This document shows positions 1 to 6,179 of a stretch of 7,759 nt of DNA, in pieces. This DNA is from Christensenella sp. UBA767. Lineage in GTDB: Bacteria; Bacillota; Clostridia; Christensenellales; CAG-917. A model generated the notes under the pieces. That model was not told the origin of the DNA, did not search any database, and was given only the letters and a program-made list of their open reading frames with translations. The stretch is taken from assembly GCA_002297185.1 (NCBI GenBank), contig DBJV01000076.1, forward strand, positions 1-7,759. Reading direction: 5' to 3'. Numbering within the stretch: position 1 is the first letter of the stretch; the number at the start of each line of letters is the position of its first letter. Made by a program: the position numbers and the translations under genes.

Positions 1-1596
1 TACATCCGCTCCCTCTTCATCAAAAAGAAACCGACGAGCGTAAATCCCGATTTGGAAGATTACTCCAACGGCGTTGCGCTCACTCCCCCTATGGGGTGGT
101 CGAGTTGGAATACCTTTCGCAACCGCATAAACGAGAAACTCATCCTCGAAACGGCGCAAGCGATGAAGGATAACGGGCTTATCGAGGCAGGATACAAATA
201 TATCAATCTCGACGATTGCTGGCAATCCTCTTTGCGTGACGAAAACGGTGAACTTGTCGGCGATTACGAGACTTTCCCCGGCGGCATCGAAAGCCTTGCA
301 AAGAAAGTCAACGCTATGGGCTTGAAACTGGGCGCATACACCTCAAACGGCACGCTTACCTGCGAAGATTTGCCTGCAAGCCTCGGAAGAGAACAATACG
401 ACGCTTACACGCTTGCGAAATGGGGCATCGAGTACTTTAAGTACGACTATTGCCACCATATTCCCGTATCCAAATACGCACCGCTTGTGTATTCTATAAG
501 CATTTCGCAATTTGACGGACATCCCATTGAATATTCCGTACATAACGCGGTTTTGGGCGGTCTTGCAAGATTTATGACGGATACCAAACTTCCGAGCGGC
601 AGTTACGTATCAGGTCTTGACGCAAATCTCGGCTCTATCACGTACAACAACATCGAAGTCGATGAGGACGGCGAATACGTGCTTACCGTCAATATCAAAA
701 AACACGGTAGTTACGAAAAATACCTCATTGCCAAAATCAACGACGACAAGCAATATGAACTTCTCTTCCCTCCGCAAAAACGTTTCAACGTTACGGCACG
801 TTTCCAAGTTATCGTAACGCTCAAGGCAGGCAAGAACACAATCAAGCTTTTCAATCCCGTAACGTCCAATGCGGACAGCGAGATGTATCAATATCTGCGT
901 ATGGGCAACGCGCTCAAAGCCGCAACCGCAAGAGTTGCCAAAGAGCGCAAACAAAAGGAAAAACCCATCGTTTTCTCCATATGCGAATGGGGCTGGGGCA
1001 AGCCTTATAATTGGGGCGCGAAAGCAGGCAATTTGTGGCGCACGACTCCCGATATCCGTCCTTGGTGGTGGTGGATTAAGCTCATTTACGAGCATACCGT
1101 AAAACTCTATAAATACGCAAGCAAGGGACACTACAACGATCCTGATATGCTCGAAGTGGGCAACGGCAAGTTGACGTACAATCAAAACGTGTCGCACTTC
1201 TCGCTTTGGTGTATGATGAATTCACCGCTCATTCTCGGCAACGATTTGAGAAATATGAGCGACAAGGTTAAAGAAATCGTAACCAACAAAAACCTCATTG
1301 CAATCAACCAAGACTCGCTTGCAAAACAGGCAAAACGCGTCAAGAAAGGCACGGTTGACGTGCTTGCAAAACCGCTTGCAGACGGCTCTACCGCCCTTTG
1401 TTTCTTCAACAAATCCTCGCACGGAGCAAGCGTCAAATTCAATCTCAACGTGCTTTGCAAGGACGATTACGTGGCGATGAAACAAGCCTCGCATTATACT
1501 TTGCGCAATCAATGGATTGACGAGACGATTGAGAGCGACGGCACGGTGAAAATCGCACTTGAAAAGCATCAAAGCAAAGTGTATATCGTAAAATGA
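1..1596 (+). CDS. GH27 alpha-galactosidase, 5'-truncated, with inserted beta-sandwich domain
   Basis: Retaining alpha-galactosidase of glycoside hydrolase family 27, which removes terminal alpha-linked galactose from oligosaccharides. The frame is open to base 1. The only in-window start is TTG at 52, which has no Shine-Dalgarno, so the true start is taken to lie upstream. Counting from that TTG: the N-terminal signature LTPPMGWSSWN is at 10-20, substrate-binding LDDCW at 53-57, and KYDYC at 130-134 with D132 as the expected nucleophile. CEWGWG is at 311-316, WRTTPD at 329-334 with D334 as the expected acid/base, and YNDPDML at 361-367. These positions follow family knowledge from human alpha-galactosidase A. 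Residues about 180-285 are an insertion between nucleophile and acid/base, rich in alternating beta-strand patterns and resembling a CBM6/35-type sandwich. A C-terminal beta domain spans about 435-514. No signal peptide can be judged because the N-terminus is missing. The stop overlaps the next start (ATGA). Confidence 0.93.
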   Translation, partial: YIRSLFIKKKPTSVNPDLEDYSNGVALTPPMGWSSWNTFRNRINEKLILETAQAMKDNGLIEAGYKYINLDDCWQSSLRDENGELVGDYETFPGGIESLAKKVNAMGLKLGAYTSNGTLTCEDLPASLGREQYDAYTLAKWGIEYFKYDYCHHIPVSKYAPLVYSISISQFDGHPIEYSVHNAVLGGLARFMTDTKLPSGSYVSGLDANLGSITYNNIEVDEDGEYVLTVNIKKHGSYEKYLIAKINDDKQYELLFPPQKRFNVTARFQVIVTLKAGKNTIKLFNPVTSNADSEMYQYLRMGNALKAATARVAKERKQKEKPIVFSICEWGWGKPYNWGAKAGNLWRTTPDIRPWWWWIKLIYEHTVKLYKYASKGHYNDPDMLEVGNGKLTYNQNVSHFSLWCMMNSPLILGNDLRNMSDKVKEIVTNKNLIAINQDSLAKQAKRVKKGTVDVLAKPLADGSTALCFFNKSSHGASVKFNLNVLCKDDYVAMKQASHYTLRNQWIDETIESDGTVKIALEKHQSKVYIVK

Positions 1597-2078
1597 TAAG
1601 GCACGTAAAACACCCGTTTCCGCCCGTCATCGATGAGGATTGCACCACTCTTATACTCGGCAGCGTTCCGTCCGTCAAGTCGGTGGAAAACAACTTCTAT
1701 TATATGCACCCTCAAAATAGATTTTGGCGGGTGCTTTCGCTTATCTACGGCGTGGATTTGCATACCGCAAGCATTGACGAGCGCAAAGAGTTTTTGCTTG
1801 CTCATCACATTGCGATGTACGACAGCGTGGAAGAGTGCGACATCAACGCAAGCAAGGATACCGACATCAAAAACGTCGTGCCTGCCGATATAGCCGGACT
1901 TGTCAAAAGCAGCAAAATATGCCGCATTCTTTGCAACGGCAAGGCATCGTACAACTACTTCGTAAAATACAATCCTGCCCTCGCGCACATCGCAACCGCT
2001 CTTCCCTCCACAAGTCCTGCAAATGCGCAATTCTCGCTTGAAAGACTTGTAAAAGAATGGGAAAAAGCGTTGAACTAA
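1593..2078 (+). CDS. DNA-deoxyinosine (hypoxanthine) glycosylase, uracil-DNA glycosylase superfamily family 6
   Basis: A 161-residue protein of the size and motif order of the family-6 (HDG) branch of the uracil-DNA glycosylase superfamily. This branch excises hypoxanthine formed by adenine deamination and generally lacks strong uracil activity (family knowledge). Visible motifs are LILGSVPS at 20-27, HPQNRFW at 39-45 with N42 as the likely catalytic asparagine, MYDSVEECD at 75-83, and ALPSTSPANA at 136-145, which corresponds to the second DNA-contacting motif. The ATG lies inside the preceding stop (ATGA at 1593-1596) and has no clear Shine-Dalgarno, so translation probably depends on reinitiation after the galactosidase gene. 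The 3' end overlaps the stop of a convergent small gene by 4 bp. No terminator follows. The protein is soluble, with no signal peptide or membrane segment. Confidence 0.88.
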   Translation: MIRHVKHPFPPVIDEDCTTLILGSVPSVKSVENNFYYMHPQNRFWRVLSLIYGVDLHTASIDERKEFLLAHHIAMYDSVEECDINASKDTDIKNVVPADIAGLVKSSKICRILCNGKASYNYFVKYNPALAHIATALPSTSPANAQFSLERLVKEWEKALN

Positions 2079-2236
2079 TGCTTATCCGCATCTATCAAAG
2101 AAAGTAAAACTTTTCTACCGTCATTTAAGATAATATAAAACATTTCACCCATTTCTTTGTCTATATATTTAATTTCGTTCACTTCTTCTATCTCTGTTGC
2201 AATCAATTCGCCTATTTGGGTTAATAATTCTTCCAT
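2075..2236 (-). CDS. 53-residue acidic protein of unknown function, divergent from an XRE regulator
   Basis: I do not recognise the family. The frame runs from ATG (2236) to TAG (2075-2077) and encodes MEELLTQIGELIATEIEEVN followed by a stretch ending LSLIDADKH. The first 22 residues are strongly acidic and could form an amphipathic helix. Residues 23-49 read as alternating hydrophobic strands (KYIDKEMGEMFYIILNDGRK), suggesting a small alpha+beta fold. Support for a real gene: a Shine-Dalgarno AGAGG (2243-2247) 6 nt before the ATG, and a near-consensus promoter at the right distance. Its stop overlaps the stop of the DNA glycosylase gene by 4 bp, tail to tail. It shares a short control region with the XRE gene and is probably repressed by it. 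A toxin/antitoxin-like or phage-decision-like role is possible but not shown; there is no transmembrane segment. Confidence 0.68.
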   Translation of the reverse strand: MEELLTQIGELIATEIEEVNEIKYIDKEMGEMFYIILNDGRKVLLSLIDADKH

Positions 2237-2242
2237 ATAAAA

Positions 2243-2247
2243 CCTCT
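2243..2247 (-). promoter_or_regulatory. Ribosome binding site of the 53-residue gene
   Basis: AGAGG on the minus strand, 6 nt upstream of the ATG at 2236. It is the main evidence that this short frame is translated. Confidence 0.65.
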
Positions 2248-2278
2248 TTATAAATGCAATAAATCTTATTGATATTTA

Positions 2279-2307
2279 ATTCTACTAGATATTTTGTCTA
2301 GTGTCAA
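2279..2307 (-). promoter_or_regulatory. Sigma-A promoter of the 53-residue gene
   Basis: On the minus strand a perfect -35 TTGACA (2302-2307) is followed by exactly 17 bp and a -10 TAGAAT (2279-2284, five of six consensus bases). The predicted start near 2272 leaves a leader of roughly 35 nt that contains the ribosome binding site. The 17-bp spacer is itself the palindromic operator-like site. Confidence 0.75.
2285..2301. promoter_or_regulatory. Operator-like palindrome 1 (fills the promoter spacer)
   Basis: CTAGATATTTTGTCTAG is a 17-bp dyad with CTAGA arms at both ends; flanking A/T at 2284 and 2302 extends the symmetry. It occupies the whole space between the -35 and -10 of the minus-strand promoter, so a bound repressor would exclude RNA polymerase. 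The likely ligand is the adjacent XRE protein (inference from position). Confidence 0.65.
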
Positions 2308-2321
2308 GACATTTTATCTAG
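2305..2321. promoter_or_regulatory. Operator-like site 2, 20 bp from site 1
   Basis: Read on the minus strand this is CTAGATAAAATGTCTTG, which agrees with site 1 at most positions outside the AT-rich centre. Centre-to-centre spacing is 20 bp, about two helical turns, so two dimers could sit on one face of the DNA. The site overlaps the -35 TTGACA of the leftward promoter and lies just upstream of the XRE start, so it could serve autoregulation. Confidence 0.55.
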
Positions 2322-2341
2322 TCGTATTACATAATAACAAT

Positions 2342-2548
2342 ATGGATAAACGATTCTGTCACAACTTAAAATCTATAAGGAAACAGTCGGGACTTACGCA
2401 AAAGCAAGTGGCGGCGAAACTGGAAGTTGTGGAAAGTTGTTATGCCAATTGGGAACAAGGCAGAACTGAGCCTAATATAGAGATGTTGCGTAGGCTTTGC
2501 GCCCTATTTGACGTAACGCTCGACGAGTTGATTAACGGCGATTTGTGA
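2342..2548 (+). CDS. XRE-family helix-turn-helix transcriptional regulator (68 aa)
   Basis: A Cro/CI-type DNA-binding protein consisting only of the HTH_XRE domain, residues about 8-63. The recognition region is LTQKQVAAKLEVVESCYANW (18-37), followed by the family hallmark EQGRTEPNIEML and the C-terminal helix LFDVTLDELI. The ATG at 2342 is chosen because the domain begins immediately after it; the longer in-frame extension to 2294 would run through the operator sites and adds no domain. No Shine-Dalgarno precedes the ATG. A weak candidate promoter (AAGACA 2306-2311, CATAAT 2330-2335) would place transcription start almost on the ATG, so a leaderless message is possible. The gene diverges from the 53-residue gene, shares operators with it, and ends in a strong terminator. 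Probable role: repressor of itself and its neighbour (inferred). Confidence 0.88.
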   Translation: MDKRFCHNLKSIRKQSGLTQKQVAAKLEVVESCYANWEQGRTEPNIEMLRRLCALFDVTLDELINGDL

Positions 2549-2549
2549 T

Positions 2550-2578
2550 ACAGCGATGCGATGCGTCGCTGTTTTTTT
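2550..2578 (+). terminator. Intrinsic terminator after the XRE gene
   Basis: A 10-bp hairpin (2550-2559 with 2563-2572, one T-G wobble, loop GAT) starts 2 nt after the stop codon and runs into seven T residues (2572-2578). The arms begin ACAGCGA and end TCGCTGT. Confidence 0.9.
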
Positions 2579-2668
2579 ATATAAAGGAAAGAATTTTCAA
2601 ATTATCCGATTTGATTTAAGTTTATATAAAGTTAGTCGCTGTTTGGCGTCTTATTCGGAACGCAAATT

Positions 2669-2818
2669 ACTCCGTTCAAGAATAAACGCGATATTGAGAT
2701 GAAGAGCAAGGAAAAGCCCTTCGGATGGCAACCCTAATTTACTAAGCGTAAATGAGTTGACAGCCGAAGGGCTTTAACGATGCTATTCGCTCAATAGCGT
2801 GTTTATTCTGAACGGAGT
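2669..2818. repeat. 150-bp imperfect palindrome spanning the 3' end of the ABC transporter gene
   Basis: The outer arms (2669-2698 and 2790-2818) match inversely over about 29 bp with few differences; both begin ACTCCGTTCA when read inward, and the right arm includes the last codons and stop of the transporter gene. After imperfectly pairing segments of 14 nt each there is an inner perfect 12-bp arm, AAAGCCCTTCGG (2713-2724) with its complement at 2764-2775. This continues through TGGCAAC/GTTGACA to an innermost TTTAC/GTAAA stem at 2738-2752. All layers centre near 2744, so it is one structure rather than several chance repeats. It could be a MITE- or REP-like element, a structured RNA end, or a large bidirectional terminator. 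I could not assign it to a known riboswitch. Confidence 0.8.
2712..2775 (-). terminator. Candidate terminator of the ABC transporter gene
   Basis: The inner hairpin of the palindrome has a perfect 12-bp GC-rich stem and, in the minus direction, is followed by a short TTTT tract (2712-2715). It lies about 28 nt past the transporter stop. The T-run is short, so efficiency is uncertain. Confidence 0.5.
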
Positions 2819-5586
2819 GCGATGGCGGGGTCTTTATTGGCTGCTATACGTGACGGAATAAATCCTGCAAACATACTAAGCAAGACGCTGACGACGAACA
2901 TCACGAGGCATTGCCACCAGACGACGTTCATAAGCCCGGAGATTTGGAATACGGCTTTAAGGATTGCGCTACCGATAAAGGAGAAGATAACGCTGAGGAT
3001 TATGCCGATAAATCCTGAATAGCCACCGAGAATTGCGGATTCGGCAATAAAGACACGGGATATATCGCGCTTTCTTGCACCGATGGAACGAAGAACACCG
3101 ATTTCTTTGCGGCGTTCAAGCACCGAGGTGTAGATGATGATTGCAATCATTATGGTTGAGACGATAAGCGAGATTGCCGCAAATCCGACAAGCACGCCCG
3201 TGATGGTGTTGACCATCGTATTGACAAAGCCCATAATGGTGGAAAGCGTGTCGCCATAGACGATCTTATCTTCCGGGCGTTGGTCTTTTTCAACCATTGC
3301 ATTGTATTCGTTAATGAACGCGACTATCTTATCTTTTGCCTCGAACGACGTGCAATAGAACTCTATCGACACAGGGTTGTCAAGTTCTGCAACACCGAGC
3401 GAGCGCATGATATCTTTCTTCAAAATAGTGTTTTCGCCGACACCGGTCGTAGATTTGAATTCGATATTGGTTACGCCTGCGACAAGGTGAACTTTGTCTC
3501 CGTCCGAACCATAATTGATGCAACTCTTGTAGGAAGAGTTGTTGGTTGCTCTTGCATCATCTTCGAGTTTTTGCATCTGCTGAACGGCAGGATGTTTTTC
3601 CGCCTCTTCGATAAGTTTTTCGGTGAGCGCGTGCGTGTAACCTACGACACCGTTGATTGACGTTACCGTTACGCCGTCTTTGGGTCTTACAACGCCGACA
3701 ACCTTGACCGTGAACGGATCTTGCGCATCAATCCACGCTTTGTCTTGCTCTTTGTGGTTGTGTGCAGTCCACGTTCTATCGTCGCCCGTTGCGTCGGGAT
3801 CGTCAAGTTCGAGATAATACGAGTCGGGCATGACCTTGTATTCGAGGCTCAAAAGTTGATCGAGACTCGTCGTAATATGCGCCCATTCGCCGTTTGAAAC
3901 AGCCTCGATAACGTCGTCCTGAGATTGGAGACCGAGCATAAAGAGTTGATAGTCGATGAGTTGGTTTTTGTTATCGACAACGACGATAAGTTCGTTTGCG
4001 CTGGTCGGCCATTTGGACTTCTCCCCGACAAGTTCGTATTGAGATTCGAGGAGTTTTTGGTTGGAGGAAATTTCCGTCCAAGACGAGAACATCGCGCCGG
4101 ATGAGGTGAAGTTTTGAATCATATTCAAATATCCACCGCCTTCCGTGTCCTTGTTGAGCATCTCTTTGATGCTGTCGGGGAGATCCTCGAGGACGCTTGC
4201 CATAACTTCGGTGTAAGGATTGACTTTCATATATCTGTCTTGCGCTTTGGGATCTTGTATGAAAGCGTTGAATCCTACGCCGTAATTGTATTTGACTGCC
4301 GCCAAAGATTCGTCAAAGTTTTCGTCAACGTACTTTTTGAACGGCTCGAGATTGTTTTTGCGAATCAAATCGTCGATATGGTCAACGAGGTTGCCGAGGA
4401 AACGCTTGGTGTAGATTTCATCACTCTTGGGGTTGGTCGGACGGTTCTTGCTGTCCTCGTCCTCTTCGGATACGATACCCAAAATTGCGTTGATGTCCGC
4501 AGAGCCGCTGCTGATTGTGAGCGGATACGTGGAAAGCGCGCTCTCTTCAAGACCTTTTACGTAATTGGACGCACCGCTTGAGAGCGACAAGACAAGCACG
4601 ATGCCGATAATACCGATCGAACCTGCGATTGACGTGAGGAGCGTGCGACCTTTCTTTGCCAAGAGGTTGTTCCATGAAAGCGAAATTGCGGTGGAAAGTT
4701 TCATTGCCGCCCTGTCCGCATTCTTCCATTTGAGGAATTTCTCCTTAAAAGACTTCTTCGCCGGTCTTTCTTCAACCTTTTTGGTTTCGGGTGCAATCTC
4801 TTCGGTGATAACGGTTTCTGTCATCTCGCCGTTTTCGTCGGTTATCTCGATTTGCTCGACTTCCACAACGTTTTGTGCGCCGTCCGCTATCTCTTCCGTC
4901 ACGGTTGAGTCGTAAGGCATAGAGTCGCCGACAACTTCACCGTCTTTTAGGTACACGATGCGTGTGCTATATTCTTCCGCAAGCGAGGGGTTGTGCGTAA
5001 CCATGACGACAAGTCTGTCTCTTGCAACTTCTTTGAGCAAATCCATAACTTGGATGCCCGATTCGCTGTCAAGAGCGCCTGTCGGCTCGTCTGCGAGGAT
5101 GATTTCGGGATTGTTTACAAGCGCACGGGCGATTGCCACACGTTGCATTTGTCCGCCCGAAAGTTGGTTGGGCTTTTTCTTGGCTTGGGAGGCAAGACCG
5201 ACTTTTTCAAGCGCCTCCATGGCTCTTCTGCGTCTTTCCTCTCTCTCGACGCCTGCAAGAGTGAGGCTCATTGCGACGTTTTTGAGGATATTCATGTGAG
5301 GAATGAGGTTGTAGGATTGAAAAACGAAACCGATACGGCGATTTCTGTAGGTGTCCCAATCGACGTCGTCGTATTCCTTTGTGGAAACGCCGTCGATTTG
5401 GATATCGCCGCTCGTGTAGCGGTCAAGACCGCCGACGATGTTCAAAAGTGTTGTTTTTCCGCATCCGGAAGGGCCTAAAATTGAAACAAATTCGTTCTTT
5501 CTGAACTCGATTGATACTTTGTTTAGAGCAAGGACGCTTTCTTCCTCGACCTTGTACTCCTTTGTGATATCTATAAGTTTAAGCAT
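2803..5586 (-). CDS. ABC transporter, fused ATPase and FtsX/MacB-type permease (927 aa)
   Basis: One polypeptide with both halves of a MacB/LolCDE-class transporter, a class that couples ATP use to extracytoplasmic work such as peptide, lipoprotein or drug export. Start ATG 5586 is chosen because MLKLIDITKEYKV is the usual ATPase N-terminus and GGAG lies at 5591-5594; the frame extends to ATG 5730 but that stretch has no domain and no ribosome binding site. ATPase: Walker A GPSGCGKTT 38-46, Q-loop Q90, signature LSGGQ 142-146, Walker B ILADEP 163-168 with E167, switch H198. Residues about 225-275 form an acidic linker. TM1 is about 316-338, and a large extracytoplasmic domain follows to about 787. 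FtsX segments are near 798-821, 852-876 and 891-914, with the conserved loop ERRKEIGVLRSIGA at 827-840 approximately. The outer domain, about 450 residues, is larger than a typical MacB one. Substrate unknown; no partner gene is adjacent. Confidence 0.93.
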   Translation of the reverse strand: MLKLIDITKEYKVEEESVLALNKVSIEFRKNEFVSILGPSGCGKTTLLNIVGGLDRYTSGDIQIDGVSTKEYDDVDWDTYRNRRIGFVFQSYNLIPHMNILKNVAMSLTLAGVEREERRRRAMEALEKVGLASQAKKKPNQLSGGQMQRVAIARALVNNPEIILADEPTGALDSESGIQVMDLLKEVARDRLVVMVTHNPSLAEEYSTRIVYLKDGEVVGDSMPYDSTVTEEIADGAQNVVEVEQIEITDENGEMTETVITEEIAPETKKVEERPAKKSFKEKFLKWKNADRAAMKLSTAISLSWNNLLAKKGRTLLTSIAGSIGIIGIVLVLSLSSGASNYVKGLEESALSTYPLTISSGSADINAILGIVSEEDEDSKNRPTNPKSDEIYTKRFLGNLVDHIDDLIRKNNLEPFKKYVDENFDESLAAVKYNYGVGFNAFIQDPKAQDRYMKVNPYTEVMASVLEDLPDSIKEMLNKDTEGGGYLNMIQNFTSSGAMFSSWTEISSNQKLLESQYELVGEKSKWPTSANELIVVVDNKNQLIDYQLFMLGLQSQDDVIEAVSNGEWAHITTSLDQLLSLEYKVMPDSYYLELDDPDATGDDRTWTAHNHKEQDKAWIDAQDPFTVKVVGVVRPKDGVTVTSINGVVGYTHALTEKLIEEAEKHPAVQQMQKLEDDARATNNSSYKSCINYGSDGDKVHLVAGVTNIEFKSTTGVGENTILKKDIMRSLGVAELDNPVSIEFYCTSFEAKDKIVAFINEYNAMVEKDQRPEDKIVYGDTLSTIMGFVNTMVNTITGVLVGFAAISLIVSTIMIAIIIYTSVLERRKEIGVLRSIGARKRDISRVFIAESAILGGYSGFIGIILSVIFSFIGSAILKAVFQISGLMNVVWWQCLVMFVVSVLLSMFAGFIPSRIAANKDPAIALRSE

Positions 5587-5590
5587 AACG

Positions 5591-5594
5591 CTCC
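5591..5594 (-). promoter_or_regulatory. Ribosome binding site deciding the ABC transporter start
   Basis: GGAG on the minus strand, 4 nt upstream of the ATG at 5586. The alternative in-frame ATG at 5730 has no purine-rich sequence before it. Confidence 0.7.
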
Positions 5595-5993
5595 AAAATC
5601 GTGTATTTATTTGGCATTTATATACGTACGGCAAGCCCTGCCAGTCAGACTTCCGTCGCAAGTTTGCTGGGGCGAAACGATGCAAATAATGTATTGCAGT
5701 TCCGCAAAAACAAGCAATCTCTATGCGCATTCAAATAAAATAACACACGCGCTCGTAGTATATGCAAACTCAATAATAACTATTAACTTTATGTATTTTA
5801 CCACAAACGAGCAATAAAGAAAAGCGTTTTTTGAAAAAAGCCCGACATTTTAACAAAAGTGTTTGGTTTTGATACATTTGTATAGTAAATGTTCGGATTT
5901 TGGTAAAAATAAAGGAAGTATTGCTTATTTCCCAAAATTTAAGAGATTTGAACAGATAATCCCATAATTTAGAACAGTCAAATGCAGATAATA

Positions 5994-6179
5994 ATAATAC
6001 ACTATTCGTGTTTTTAGTGCATTGATTTTTACATCGAAATAGAACGGGTTTTACATGAACACGATAAGTGTATAATTTTATGAAAAATGGCGAATTTTGG
6101 CAAAATATAACACGATACGTATATTGTATCGTGCTAAACGGGGTTAAAAAACAGGCATTTATAGCACTATTCGTGTTTT
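5994..6179. repeat. Array of five related 13-bp boxes in both orientations
   Basis: Boxes: AACACGAATAGTG on minus at 6000-6012, AACACGATAAGTG on plus at 6058-6070, AACACGATACGTA on plus at 6109-6121, GCACGATACAATA on minus at 6122-6134, and AACACGAATAGTG on minus at 6165-6177. Copies 1 and 5 are identical over 15 nt (CACTATTCGTGTTTT at 6000-6014 and 6165-6179). Copies 1, 2 and 5 carry a CAC-N5-GTG dyad and are followed at once by a -10-like hexamer: TATTAT at 5994-5999, TATAAT at 6071-6076, TATAAA at 6158-6163. Copies 1 and 2 form an inverted pair that remains similar for about 25 nt. The last copy covers the stop codon of the alkD relic. Possible readings: regulator operators, integrase arm sites, or iterons. 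Confidence 0.65.
6111..6133. repeat. Perfect 8-bp inverted repeat with 7-nt loop
   Basis: CACGATAC (6111-6118) pairs with GTATCGTG (6126-6133). There is no T-run on either side, so it is not a terminator. It is made of two facing copies of the box family, which fits a dimeric protein binding site. Confidence 0.6.

Larger units (their letters stand above)
5587..6166. other. AT-rich intergenic region without a convincing gene
   Basis: About 580 bp between the transporter gene and the alkD relic. The part next to the transporter (5587-5815) should hold its promoter: a weak minus-strand candidate is CTGACT then 18 bp then TATATA, near 5619-5650, which is only suggestive. A TGCAA/TTGCA dyad lies at about 5681-5697. 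Between 5816 and 6166 composition becomes markedly AT-rich, with a perfect ACATTT/AAATGT hairpin at 5874-5892 and a CGGATTTTGG / CGAATTTTGG near-repeat (about 5893 and 6091). A box array starts near 5994. I see no ORF with a ribosome binding site. Confidence 0.6.

Noticed and set aside
610..1197. 195-codon minus-strand frame inside the galactosidase gene
   Set aside because: It is a shadow of a gene with clear catalytic motifs; no ribosome binding site and composition typical of an antisense frame.
2294..2341. 16-codon N-terminal extension of the XRE protein from TTG 2294
   Set aside because: It would translate through the operator-like sites; the HTH domain starts right after ATG 2342.
2565..2644. 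Repeated GTCGCTGTTT and TTTATATAAAG words after the XRE terminator
   Set aside because: The copies are short, in a different order, and one is part of the terminator; chance in AT-rich sequence is a sufficient explanation.
2699..2789. Possible metabolite riboswitch in the centre of the palindrome (GGCAACC-like core)
   Set aside because: It lacks the conserved blocks of SAM, cobalamin, glycine or c-di-GMP riboswitches that I could compare, and it lies at gene 3' ends rather than in a leader.
5587..5730. 48-codon N-terminal extension of the ABC transporter from ATG 5730
   Set aside because: No ribosome binding site before that ATG and no family similarity; GGAG plus ATG at 5586 matches the usual ATPase N-terminus.
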